Assembly: GCA_013139935.1 (NCBI GenBank)
Contig: WSZX01000269.1
Coordinates: forward strand, 1 to 19,850
DNA from: Ardenticatenales bacterium
Lineage (GTDB): Bacteria; Chloroflexota; Anaerolineae; Promineifilales; UBA4811
Direction of reading: 5' to 3'
Length of the DNA stretch: 19,850 bases
Shown: positions 8,901 to 15,408 of the stretch, in pieces
Numbering within the stretch: the first letter of the stretch is position 1
Layout of the letters: each line of letters starts with the position of its first letter
Made by a program: the position numbers and the translations under genes
The notes under the pieces: generated by a model
Seen by the model: the letters and a program-made list of their open reading frames with translations, nothing else
Database searches by the model: none
Told to the model about the DNA's origin: nothing

Positions 8901-9579
8901 GGAGAGCTCTATCCAGCGGCGCCGACAGCAGCTCAAACGCATGGGGGCGATCAATCCCAATGCGCCGGCCGAGTTTGTCGAGCTTGAGAACAGGTACGCA
9001 TTCCTCACAGAGCAGACGGACGACCTGCACGAGGCAGATGCCAAGCTGCGTCAGGTGATCGCCGAACTCGATACGGTGATGGCGGCCGAGTTCAAGCGAA
9101 CGTTTGATGCAGTGGCAGCCGAGTTCAGAAAGGCCTTCACGCGCCTCTTTGGTGGCGGAACAGCCCGCCTAGTGCTCGCTGACCCGGAAACCCCCATGCA
9201 GAGCGGGGTGGAAATCGTTGCTCGGCCGCCCGATCGGCGATACCAGGGGCTGGCGCTCCTGTCCGGCGGTGAGCGAAGCCTGACAGCGGCGGCATTGATT
9301 TTCGCTCTGCTCTCTGTCAGTCCTGTTCCCTTTTGCGTGCTGGACGAGGTGGACGCCATGCTGGACGACATGAACGTGGGCCGTTTCAGGGAGATGCTGA
9401 CCGAATTGAGCGCGCAGACTCAGTTCATTGTGATAACCCATAACCGGGGAACTGTCCAGGCGGCTGATACCATCTATGGTGTCAGCATGAGTGCTGATGG
9501 AACCAGCCAGATCATCTCCCTACGCCTGGACGGTGAGAGTTTGGCAGCGCCGGATGGTGAGATGCGGCCGGAATATTAA
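5968..9579 (+). CDS. smc: Chromosome segregation protein SMC
   Basis: This 1203-residue protein has the full SMC layout. The N-terminal ATPase half carries Walker A GPNGSGKSN (31-39). A long coiled coil (about 170-500) is rich in Glu, Gln, Arg and Leu. A hinge domain spans about 520-655 (PGGIIAPVAQLL through GRGGRLNLVPL), and a second coiled coil runs about 670-1030. The C-terminal ATPase half holds the signature LSGGE (1098-1102) and Walker B CVLDEVDAM with catalytic Glu1127. SMC dimerises at the hinge, acts with ScpA and ScpB as bacterial condensin, and extrudes DNA loops to compact and separate chromosomes. No scpA or scpB is present here. The ATG at 5968 is chosen over an in-frame start 30 nt upstream because GGGGAG sits just before it and the predicted transcript begins at about 5957. 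Confidence 0.96.
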   Translation: MLLKALELQGYKTFASRTEFVFEPGITAIVGPNGSGKSNIADALRWVLGEQSYRLLRGKKTDDMIFGGSQKRARAGMAQVTIVLDNSDGHLPIEFSEVAISRRAYRSGENEYLLNGSRVRLRDINDLLGASGLGRRTYNVIGQGMVDAALSLRADERRALFEEAAGIALYKERQQDALGKLAATERNLERVHDIVGEIRPRLRKLERQAERSREFEQIRADLDNLLYLWYGYCWDVAKRQLRKARRESHERATALAAMEAEQADLGTRLQTLRQKASQLRARLGDQQHSSSQLQQQAEDIKRNLAVHTERLRLLDRQREELEAELGSLSVQRHRAAEGLAEAEQALASSESRWQEQEAAVGEARAALNARQIQISRLHDQEHKARIAQIRLESSLEALKNRRAELAIERPELLAKQAAIQETVAQEVATLADAEDELDSQQGVLAKIETELEDLEQQRITLTASRKQALAELEPLNADFRRAQTRLAESEAQSQMLADLRASGSGHDVAARGIMSAPDRPGGIIAPVAQLLRVPAELEEAIAAVLGAQLSALAVTDWNAAQQAIAHEAGRGGRLNLVPLKELRTPQPITSPDDPDAVGVGAELVGCDPAYQPVVDLLLGRALLVRSREAARRLVSMLPEGSCAVTLDGLVFAHDGRIVRSSRETGGLLAQERVRRVLPEQVKAARGALEAVDATLTSRRDDLDELNADLERLDARASRLREQQQAARREWEEATLRVDRLTQSINWHRTQKQRLDREAEEQALELASSEQQQRQSNEQQATTGYALEQIQAQLAALPADGMLSRLSEQERELAQMEGFRQNQQVLVEVHRQSLGQLESQQTARERRIREIDQDREELAQQMNDERRLDLALSEQIADHSEQTAPVEKRLAEVETESQDILTVDDQHRRQVRSAERAQDLAQLTLDQRNAELERLRASISDELGLVHLPLDGDIRGQSPLPLGEVVGQLPTVKKLPTGLESSIQRRRQQLKRMGAINPNAPAEFVELENRYAFLTEQTDDLHEADAKLRQVIAELDTVMAAEFKRTFDAVAAEFRKAFTRLFGGGTARLVLADPETPMQSGVEIVARPPDRRYQGLALLSGGERSLTAAALIFALLSVSPVPFCVLDEVDAMLDDMNVGRFREMLTELSAQTQFIVITHNRGTVQAADTIYGVSMSADGTSQIISLRLDGESLAAPDGEMRPEY

Positions 9580-9582
9580 GAC

Positions 9583-9609
9583 CCCCGGTCCGTCTCTCAG
9601 CGACCGGGG
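9583..9609. terminator. Terminator-like hairpin between smc and the PpiC-like gene
   Basis: CCCCGGTC (9583-9590) pairs perfectly with GACCGGGG (9602-9609) around an 11-nt loop, four nucleotides after the smc stop. A T-rich stretch (TCTCTTGGGGTTTGTTCT) follows on the plus strand. It sits between convergent genes and may end transcripts from smc and possibly from the opposite side. Confidence 0.55.
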
Positions 9610-9630
9610 ATCTCTTGGGGTTTGTTCTCC

Positions 9631-10848
9631 CTATCCCTCTGGTGTGGGAGTAGGTATCAACAGCCGGGGGTCCAACGTGGGTGTGCGGGGAACCCGACTA
9701 CGCCAATACTCGTGTTTCTCCACCTCGACCGACTCTAGGAGACCTTCCAGCCACGATGTGTAGAGATTCTCCTCTCGTCGACTCAGGATGCTGCTGCTCA
9801 ACTCGCGTTGCTCGTGTCCTGTGACTTGAAGGAGCACGTATTCTCCTTCACTGCTCTCAATGACAGGGCTGTGGGTGTCCACCGGCAGCGGAAAGGCCAA
9901 CTGGGCAACTGTGATCCCCAGGTCCGCCGCAAGCTCTTCAAAGGGTATCCAGGGTACCGAGGTGGCGTCAACCCCCTCGCTATCTGGGTCTCCCCACACC
10001 TGGCTAACAAGACGATCAAACGATTCGCCTTCCTCAAGCCGCGCCAGATACTCGTCTGCTTTTTCCTCGGTGGTAAAGAGCATCACGTCCAGTTGCAGTT
10101 GATCTTCCATCGGCGGGACATCTTCCATCAGCCACGCTCGCACCTTTTCCACGAGAAGCGACATTTCGATGGCCGCGCGATAAGTCTCCTCATCCGTTTC
10201 CATTGAACGCAAGCGCTGGCGGAAGAGATCCTCATATGCGTCCTGCGTGACCACAGTTGGGGACGGGCGAGGTGTGATGGAGGGGAACGGTGTGGGGAGC
10301 GTGTCGGTGGCAGTGATGGGCGTTGGGGACGGCCAGGGGGTGAAGGTTGGCAATGGAGTGGGAGTGCCACTGCGATAATATGCCTCCCGCTCCTCCAACA
10401 TGGTCGATACCTCCTCGACCGAGACCCGCAGTGGTATCTGGTCGGCCGCCCGGCGAATCAGTACCTCGCTCACCATATTGTCGAGCACTTGCTCGCCAAT
10501 CGTCTCATACTCGTCCAATTGAGCCGCGATGCCATATACCTGCTCAACCCCAAGCAATTCGGCGTACTGGAGGATTAGGCTGATTGTCTGTCCACGCTCG
10601 AGGCGGACCCGGTCCTGAAAATCGGCAGTGCTGATCTCGATATCGCCCACGGTAGCGACCGGCTGTCCAGGCTTGACGATCAGTTCGTTGACCAGGCCCA
10701 CCCCTAGTATCACGACCACTATGGCCGTAAGCACGCCCGAAGCTATCATGATCTGCCGGCGAGCTTTTCTCTCGCGGCGGGAACGCGCGATCTGCTTGGC
10801 TGTGAGTACGGTCTCTTTTTCCTGTGTCGGAGGGTTGCGTTTGGCCAT
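9631..10848 (-). CDS. Membrane-anchored SurA/PpiC-like peptidyl-prolyl isomerase
   Basis: This 405-residue protein is predicted to fold exported proteins outside the membrane. A basic cytoplasmic N-terminus (Lys/Arg-rich, 1-31) precedes one transmembrane helix (about 33-57, ending GLVNELIV). A SurA N-terminal-like segment follows, opening with VATVGDIEISTADFQDRVR (64-82). A Pro/Thr-rich stretch (about 160-200) splits this from the rest, and a parvulin-like region spans about 250-350 (LDVMLFTTEEKADEYLARL ending GEYVLLQVTG). The parvulin part is diverged, so isomerase activity is uncertain and a chaperone role without catalysis is possible. The protein ends in a second Pro/Thr tail. The ATG at 10848 is preferred over a TTG six codons upstream; the only ribosome-site-like bases are weak. 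It lies 69 nt downstream of rpsR on the same strand, probably in one operon. Confidence 0.8.
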   Translation of the reverse strand: MAKRNPPTQEKETVLTAKQIARSRRERKARRQIMIASGVLTAIVVVILGVGLVNELIVKPGQPVATVGDIEISTADFQDRVRLERGQTISLILQYAELLGVEQVYGIAAQLDEYETIGEQVLDNMVSEVLIRRAADQIPLRVSVEEVSTMLEEREAYYRSGTPTPLPTFTPWPSPTPITATDTLPTPFPSITPRPSPTVVTQDAYEDLFRQRLRSMETDEETYRAAIEMSLLVEKVRAWLMEDVPPMEDQLQLDVMLFTTEEKADEYLARLEEGESFDRLVSQVWGDPDSEGVDATSVPWIPFEELAADLGITVAQLAFPLPVDTHSPVIESSEGEYVLLQVTGHEQRELSSSILSRREENLYTSWLEGLLESVEVEKHEYWRSRVPRTPTLDPRLLIPTPTPEG

Positions 10849-10917
10849 CTTTTTCACATTATGCAATGGGGAGAACGAGGCAGCGCCTGACTCCCATGCG
10901 GGCTCTGTCCGGCCGGA

Positions 10918-11169
10918 TCACTCGCGCGCTTGGCCGGCAAAGCTCAACAGGGCCAGATGGCGCGCTCGCTTGACGGCCTGCGCCAACTTGCGTTGATGCT
11001 TTGCGCAGAGCCCCGTCTGGCGCCGCGGCCGCATCTTTCCCCTGCCGGACATGTATCGACGCAACCCACCTGGCTGTTTGTAGTCGATCTGGGCATCCTT
11101 GTCTGCACAAAAGGCACAGAATCGAGGTCTTTGTCTCCGTCCTCTACTACGCCTATAGCTTTCTGACAC
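10918..11169 (-). CDS. rpsR: 30S ribosomal protein S18
   Basis: This 83-residue basic protein binds the platform of the small ribosomal subunit next to S6. It has the S18 core: RPRFCAFCADK, then IDYKQPGGLRRYMSGRGKMR and TGLCAKHQRKLAQAVKRARHLALL. The FCAFC pair with the later Cys and His in LCAKHQ is the cysteine-retaining form expected to bind zinc. Translation starts at a GTG with AGGAGG five nucleotides upstream, which fixes the start. It follows rpsF by 71 nt; the ssb gene that separates the two in many bacteria is absent here. Confidence 0.95.
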   Translation of the reverse strand: MSESYRRSRGRRQRPRFCAFCADKDAQIDYKQPGGLRRYMSGRGKMRPRRQTGLCAKHQRKLAQAVKRARHLALLSFAGQARE

Positions 11170-11240
11170 TGGAACCTCCTGGTCTCACTCAGCCATAATC
11201 CGGGCACGGCGCAGTTGGCCGCACAACGGAATGTCTCTGG

Positions 11241-11528
11241 TCAGCTTTCCAATCTGACGGTCAAATAGCGCAAGATATGCTCGGTGATTTGCAGACGCCG
11301 TTCAAGCTCGCGAGTGCCATCCGCTGGGAGAGAAAGGTTCATGAGAACGTAGAAACCATGCTTGAGCTTGCGGATCGGGTAGGCCAGCTTTCGTTGTCCC
11401 CAATGATCCACCTTGGTGACCTGGCCTCCCACTGCTGAAACCATGTCATGGATGTTCTCAACCAGGACTGTGCGGTCTTCATCCTCCAGATCTGGCTGAA
11501 TCACAAAGATTAGCTCATAGTCACGCAC
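11241..11528 (-). CDS. rpsF: 30S ribosomal protein S6
   Basis: This 95-residue protein matches S6 from end to end: RDYELIFVIQPDLEDED, a central VTKVDHWGQRKLAYPIRKLKHGFYVLM, and the C-terminal LERRLQITEHILRYLTVRLE. S6 forms a heterodimer with S18 and binds the central domain of 16S rRNA. The chosen start is the GTG at 11526-11528, which puts AGGAGG eight nucleotides upstream and begins the conserved sequence. A GTG two codons earlier is too close to that site, and the open frame beyond it is not S6-like. It is the first gene of the rpsF-rpsR-PpiC-like cluster. Confidence 0.95.
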   Translation of the reverse strand: MRDYELIFVIQPDLEDEDRTVLVENIHDMVSAVGGQVTKVDHWGQRKLAYPIRKLKHGFYVLMNLSLPADGTRELERRLQITEHILRYLTVRLES

Positions 11529-11822
11529 GATCACATCCTCCTTTTCCTGGGTTTGCCGCCGGTCGAAGCAGGCCGCCCAATAGGGGATGCTTGCCGGGAG
11601 CGAAAAGCGCAGAGAAGCAATCAGCCCCACAGCGCAACGGGGCGGATTTTATCAGAAAGGAGTATGGATGGCAAGGGCTTGCCCCGGTGCCAAAGAGAGG
11701 ACAGGGCGTCGTTCCCTCTGCCACTCTCTCCCGTCCACCCCTGCCAGCTTTCCTCATTGCAGCGGCGGAACTGCCGAGGGGAGGGCGTAGCGTATGTATC
11801 TCTACATCCTCTACAGTGGAGT
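11529..11822. other. Divergent spacer between rpsF and the HAD gene
   Basis: This spacer must carry the minus-strand promoter of rpsF. A TAAAAT on the minus strand near 11650 could be its -10 box, but no well-spaced -35 was found. Open frames across it on the plus strand, including an in-frame extension of the HAD gene, lie upstream of that gene's predicted promoter and look noncoding. A 70-nt segment (11743-11812) resembles one at 15085-15152. Confidence 0.35.
11743..11812. repeat. Diverged 70-nt repeat, copy A
   Basis: This stretch resembles 15085-15152 by eye. Both start GCCAGCTTTCC, share GCGGAACTGC about 20 nt later, then a G-rich GGCG segment, and end in a T-rich part closing with CTACA. 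Small gaps are needed and identity is moderate. It lies just upstream of the HAD promoter; the other copy lies just upstream of the palindromic element. Nature unknown. Confidence 0.35.
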
Positions 11823-11850
11823 TTGACGGAAGGTCGGCCGGCGATACAAT
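11823..11850 (+). promoter_or_regulatory. sigma70-type promoter of the HAD gene
   Basis: A -35 box TTGACG (11823-11828) and a -10 box TACAAT (11845-11850) are separated by 16 nt. The predicted start near 11857 lies 25 nt before the ATG at 11882, supporting the shorter HAD protein. Confidence 0.6.
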
Positions 11851-11881
11851 TGTTCTGTGCAGATGGAACGATGTGTACACT

Positions 11882-12562
11882 ATGGAAACGCTTATGTCCG
11901 TTGAGGCAGTCATATTCGATCTTGATGGTCTGATGGTGGACAGTGAGCCGCTGGCCAAGCAGGCGTGGCGGACGCTGCTGGCGCGGCACGGCCACACGCT
12001 TGATCAAGAGACCATCAATGCTATGTTTGGCCTGCGGCTGGCGGATAGCTCCCTTCTGGTCAAAGAGCGGTTTGGATTGCCGTTACCGGCCCCGCAGATC
12101 GCGGCCGAAGAGAAACGCATATTCATGGCTTTGCTGGACAGCAATCTGCGCCCGATGCCCGGCCTCTCGGATCTGCTCCGCGCGGTCGACGCGCGCGGAC
12201 TGCCCAGGGCGGTGGCAACGTCGAGCGGGCTGGACTGTGCACTTATGGCGTTGCGGGCCGTCGGGGTGGCTGATGGTTTTGCCGCCATTGTCACCGGCGA
12301 CGACGTCGTGCGCGGCAAGCCTGCGCCGGATATCTACCTGGCCGCGGCCGCGGAACTGGGCAGACAGGCCGCCTCTTGCCTGGCGTTGGAGGATTCCCCC
12401 ATAGGCGTGTCCGCCGCCAAGGCGGCCGGAATGCGCTGTGTGGCGGTTCCCAACGAACTGACCGCCGAACTGGACCTGAGGATGGCCGACTGGGTTTTCC
12501 CCTCGCTAATGGCTGTGACTGATCAGTTGGACAACCTTCTGCTCCCCTCGCCGGCCCCATAG
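11882..12562 (+). CDS. HAD-superfamily hydrolase, beta-phosphoglucomutase-like
   Basis: This 226-residue cytoplasmic enzyme belongs to the haloacid dehalogenase superfamily, probably a sugar-phosphate phosphatase or phosphomutase. Motif I is FDLDGLMVDSEP, with nucleophile Asp13 and acid/base Asp15. A helical C1-type cap spans about 20-85. Motif II is ATSSG, motif III lysine is in GKPAPDIY, and motif IV is LEDSPIGVSAAKAAGM. The DSEP after motif I and the GKPAPDIY pattern place it with the beta-phosphoglucomutase/2-deoxyglucose-6-phosphatase group, but sequence alone does not give the substrate. The frame is open almost 100 codons upstream. That part lies before a good promoter (11823-11850) and lacks any domain, so the start is set at 11882, with the in-frame ATG at 11894 as the alternative. 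Ribosome sites for both are weak. Confidence 0.87.
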   Translation: METLMSVEAVIFDLDGLMVDSEPLAKQAWRTLLARHGHTLDQETINAMFGLRLADSSLLVKERFGLPLPAPQIAAEEKRIFMALLDSNLRPMPGLSDLLRAVDARGLPRAVATSSGLDCALMALRAVGVADGFAAIVTGDDVVRGKPAPDIYLAAAAELGRQAASCLALEDSPIGVSAAKAAGMRCVAVPNELTAELDLRMADWVFPSLMAVTDQLDNLLLPSPAP

Positions 12563-12602
12563 TGCCCATCCCGCTGAGGCGGGCGACCAAGGGATCGGGG
12601 CG

Positions 12603-12751
12603 TTGGACATGATTGCGGACCAAGATGAGTGATGCCGACACAGACGGAGCCTGGGCCGCAGAGCCACTCACACTCCGCCCAAGTGCTGTCGTGTCCGCCG
12701 ACGTGTCTATGACATGGCGCTCCTGCCCTGGTGTCCGAACTTGGGTACGAA
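12603..12751. repeat. Degenerate inverted arms related to the palindromic element
   Basis: The left arm (about 12603-12622, TTGGACATGATTGCGGACCA) and right arm (12732-12751, TGTCCGAACTTGGGTACGAA) each resemble the 20-nt arms of the 178-bp element. The right arm matches 16 of 20 positions of the arm at 15302-15321; the left needs a one-base gap. The outer span is 149 nt against 156 in the full copies. The central GC hairpin is absent, and the interior is otherwise unlike the two complete copies. An extra TGTCCG...TGTC pair lies at about 12692-12707. It could be a decayed element copy or an operator pair. Confidence 0.45.
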
Positions 12752-12763
12752 TCCCATAAGGAT

Positions 12764-12792
12764 GTGAAACTTCCGCTGATGGGGGGTAAACT
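12764..12792 (+). promoter_or_regulatory. Weak candidate promoter of the PPM-like gene
   Basis: GTGAAA (12764-12769) and TAAACT (12787-12792) are separated by 17 nt; each matches the sigma70 consensus at four of six positions. The -35 lies 12 nt after the right arm of the degenerate element, close to the spacing seen at smc and the LCP gene. The predicted leader is about 65 nt. Confidence 0.35.
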
Positions 12793-12865
12793 GGCATGAT
12801 GTTTGCGACGACAGACGGGTACCAGTCGAGATTGAGTGGCCGCCACTTTTGATGGGTGGATAACC

Positions 12866-15019
12866 ATGGAACTTGAAGCAATCATTGGCCGTCTCTGTAT
12901 TCAAGACGGCAAACGGGTAGAAGGCGATGTGCCTGGCGTCCGGGTCGAAATGCCGCCAGACCGGCCGGCGCGCGGCCGGAACCGAGACATGCTCTTTGTG
13001 CATCTGATCTTGTCTAGTCGGGAAACGCCGACGGCCACACTCTATCGTGGAGTCGTGGACGCATTGGCCAGCGCCTACTTTCTCGCTGGCGGAAGCGTCA
13101 CCGCTGCTTTGCGGCAGGCCATTCGAGCGGCCAACGAATACCTCATGCGTCACAATGTGCGTGTGCAGGGAGTGGACAAGCAGCAGGGGGGGGTCACCTG
13201 CGCAGTGTTGCGCGACGAGGAGGTTTTCATCAGCCAAGCGGGTCCCGCACTGGCGTTCGTCGCTCACCAGGGGCGCCTTGAGCGATTGCCTGTCCGGCCA
13301 CCGGGGCATGTCACCCCACTGGGAGTTGGATACGGAGTGGACACCCGCTTTCATCACAGTTGGGTGCACCCGGGGGATGTGGTCCTCTTGGCTGACCCCG
13401 AATTCGGCACGCACACTGACGAGCAGATAGGGCCGGCATTGACCTACCGGGGGGTTGCGGCCGGGATAGAAAGCCTGGCCGGGCTCTGTACAGCGGCGAG
13501 TGATGCGCACGCGCGCTTGATGCTGATCGAGTTCGCGCCCCGCGAGCCGTCCAAATTCAAGAGGCGGGCCCGATCCGAGTCAGAGCCGGCGCCGGCGCCA
13601 GCGCCACCAGTTGCTGCATCCATTCCAGAGCACCCCCTGCCTTCCGCTACCAGTGTACCGCAACGTCCCGGCATTGAGATTGATGTCGAGGAGAGCGCTC
13701 GCAAGGTGGCCTCTGGCGTTGCGTCGGGGATGGCTCGGCTGACCGGTGGCTTGGGCCGGTTGCTTGAGCGGCTTTTTGAGGGGGATGCGGCCGGCGGTCA
13801 GGCAGTGAAGAAGGATCGCGGTCCGTCTCCGGCCGCGCTCGGCTTGCTCGCGGTTGCCATTCCCGTGTTGGTCGCCGTGGTCGTCCTCACGGTTTTCTTG
13901 CAGCGCGGGCGCTCGGAGCAATTCCAGGAAACGTTGTTTCAGATGGAGCAGGAGAGCCAGCTTGCCCAGGCAGCCGCCGGCGATGAGCTTGCGGCCAGGG
14001 CTCACTGGCAGCGGGTGTTAGCGCTTTCCGACGAGGCGATGGCTTTTCGTCCATCGCATGAAACGGTGCTTCAGTTCAGGGAGCAGGCCAACCAGGCGAT
14101 GGACGTGCTGGACGAGATCACGCGTCTGATAGTGCACCCATTGTACAGATACGCGGGGGATGCGGCGCCGGTGGCCCTCACCGTCCAAAGCCTGGCAGTG
14201 TATGTTCTCGATTTCGGCCTTGACCGGGTCTACAAGCATTTGTTGGAGAGTGAATTGCAGCCAGTCGGAGAGGGAGAACCTGAGATACTGATGTTCAAGG
14301 ATCAGGCAGTGGGCGCAAATGCGATCGGAGACCTGGTGGATGTAACCTGGCTCAAGAAGACTGGTGGCATTCGCGAGGAAGCAGTCGCCGCCTTGGACGC
14401 TTCTGGCCTGTTACTGAGCTACCGTCCTTCCTGGGGGGATGTCCGCTCCTCGCGCCTGGTCCTCCCGCCAGCCTGGGACACGCCGGCCGCCATTTCTGTG
14501 TATGGCGACAAGCTTTATGTACTGGATACGGGGGCCCGCCAGATCTGGAGGTTTGATGCGATCGATGGTGGGTTTCCAGATGGGCCTTCAGCCTATCAAT
14601 TCCTGGCCAACCAGGATGACGACCCAGCGAATGACATCGACTTGTCTCAGATGCTGGACATAACGATTGACCGAGATGGCAATCTGTATCTACTGGGGAG
14701 CGATGGCGCGGTGACCAAATTCTTCGGCGGTGAGCGGAAACAGTTCTCCCTTGATGATCTGCGAGAGCCACTGGTAGCGCCCACAGCCATCTATTGCAGT
14801 GTGACCGGGTTGAATCCCTTCTTTTACATCGCTGATGCTGGCTCTGGCCGAATTGTGCAGACGACACAGCAGGGGTTGTTCTGGGCTCAGTATCGGGCCA
14901 AGGGAGCTGACACGGTGGATCCATTTGCGCAGATTACGGATATCTATGTTCAGGAAGCGCCGCTGCTGCGGCTCTATGCGACCGGCGGGAATGAGGTGTT
15001 TGTTGCCAGCCTTCAATAG
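12866..15019 (+). CDS. PPM-phosphatase-like membrane protein with propeller-like C-terminal half
   Basis: This 717-residue protein has three parts. Residues 1-225 resemble a PPM/PP2C phosphatase domain: DMLFVHLILSSR aligns with the first metal-site strand, GGVTCAVLRDEEVFISQAGPA (108-128) is the conserved GxT/AGPS region, and HPGDVVLLADPEF (168-180) matches the GDxxLLxSDG strand. The metal-binding DGxGG is replaced by ILSSR and the later SDG by ADPE, so catalysis is doubtful. A Pro/Ala-rich linker and amphipathic segment lead to one transmembrane helix (about 322-346). A coiled stretch and a beta-rich half follow, with short repeats such as ISVYGDKLYVLDTGARQIWRF and ITIDRDGNLYLLGSDG, suggesting an NHL/SMP-30-like propeller outside the cell. 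The ATG at 12866 has GGTGGA upstream; a GTG ten codons earlier is less likely. A sensor linking outside and inside is an inference. Confidence 0.75.
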   Translation: MELEAIIGRLCIQDGKRVEGDVPGVRVEMPPDRPARGRNRDMLFVHLILSSRETPTATLYRGVVDALASAYFLAGGSVTAALRQAIRAANEYLMRHNVRVQGVDKQQGGVTCAVLRDEEVFISQAGPALAFVAHQGRLERLPVRPPGHVTPLGVGYGVDTRFHHSWVHPGDVVLLADPEFGTHTDEQIGPALTYRGVAAGIESLAGLCTAASDAHARLMLIEFAPREPSKFKRRARSESEPAPAPAPPVAASIPEHPLPSATSVPQRPGIEIDVEESARKVASGVASGMARLTGGLGRLLERLFEGDAAGGQAVKKDRGPSPAALGLLAVAIPVLVAVVVLTVFLQRGRSEQFQETLFQMEQESQLAQAAAGDELAARAHWQRVLALSDEAMAFRPSHETVLQFREQANQAMDVLDEITRLIVHPLYRYAGDAAPVALTVQSLAVYVLDFGLDRVYKHLLESELQPVGEGEPEILMFKDQAVGANAIGDLVDVTWLKKTGGIREEAVAALDASGLLLSYRPSWGDVRSSRLVLPPAWDTPAAISVYGDKLYVLDTGARQIWRFDAIDGGFPDGPSAYQFLANQDDDPANDIDLSQMLDITIDRDGNLYLLGSDGAVTKFFGGERKQFSLDDLREPLVAPTAIYCSVTGLNPFFYIADAGSGRIVQTTQQGLFWAQYRAKGADTVDPFAQITDIYVQEAPLLRLYATGGNEVFVASLQ

Positions 15020-15084
15020 GGTTGTCACATTACCGGGAGCTGGCGTCGCCGGATTCGCACAGTTGCCTTTTCACGGTTTTCCCC

Positions 15085-15152
15085 GCCAGCTTTCCCCGTC
15101 CCCAGCGGAACTGCAGAGTGGACGGCGCCTCGCTTGTTTTTCTACACTCTCA
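15085..15152. repeat. Diverged 70-nt repeat, copy B
   Basis: This is the partner of the segment at 11743-11812, sharing GCCAGCTTTCC, GCGGAACTGC and a T-rich end with CTACA. It ends about ten nucleotides before the palindromic element. No coding function is visible. Confidence 0.35.
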
Positions 15153-15161
15153 GATCTAACT

Positions 15162-15339
15162 GATGTTCGGACAAGAGTTCGGACAATCGTCATTTTCCGC
15201 CTGCTGGCCTCCCTAGAAAGGGCAAGCGGGGGGTGTGTGCAGGGCGCTTCGCGCCCTGCACACACCCCCCAATCCCTTGACACGGTCGCGAAAACAGGTT
15301 GTGTCCGAACTCATGTCCGAAGCCCAGATCTAACCATTG
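15162..15339. repeat. Palindromic 178-bp repeat element, copy 2 (upstream of the LCP gene)
   Basis: This is the better preserved copy. The central hairpin has a perfect 20-bp stem (15228-15247 with 15251-15270) and a TTC loop. The arms at 15166-15185 and 15302-15321 are inverted 20-mers of consensus TTCGGACAWGAGTTCGGACA, differing at one position from each other. Each arm holds two direct TTCGGACA octamers at 12-nt spacing. Copy 1 at 5747-5924 has the same length with no gap. No obvious target-site duplication flanks the arms. The element fills most of the 389-nt gap between the PPM-like gene and the LCP gene. Confidence 0.87.
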
Positions 15340-15364
15340 TGCCGCTGCTGGACTGCGGTATAAT
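15337..15364 (+). promoter_or_regulatory. Promoter of the LCP gene
   Basis: A perfect -10 box TATAAT (15359-15364) lies 45 nt before the ATG. The -35 region is poor: TTGTGC (15337-15342) with a 16-nt spacer. A weak -35 next to well-kept upstream arms would fit a promoter needing an activator, which is an inference. Confidence 0.55.
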
Positions 15365-15408
15365 CACGCGAGAGCGATTTCTCCGGTTTGCCTGGGATAA
15401 CGTGACAA

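Noticed and set aside
11591..11881. Upstream in-frame extension of the HAD gene
   Set aside because: It lies before a good promoter (11823-11850), has no domain and lacks a ribosome site.
12743..12755. tRNA T-arm-like GGGTACGAATCCC
   Set aside because: No matching acceptor, D or anticodon arms at the proper distances; it partly overlaps an element arm.
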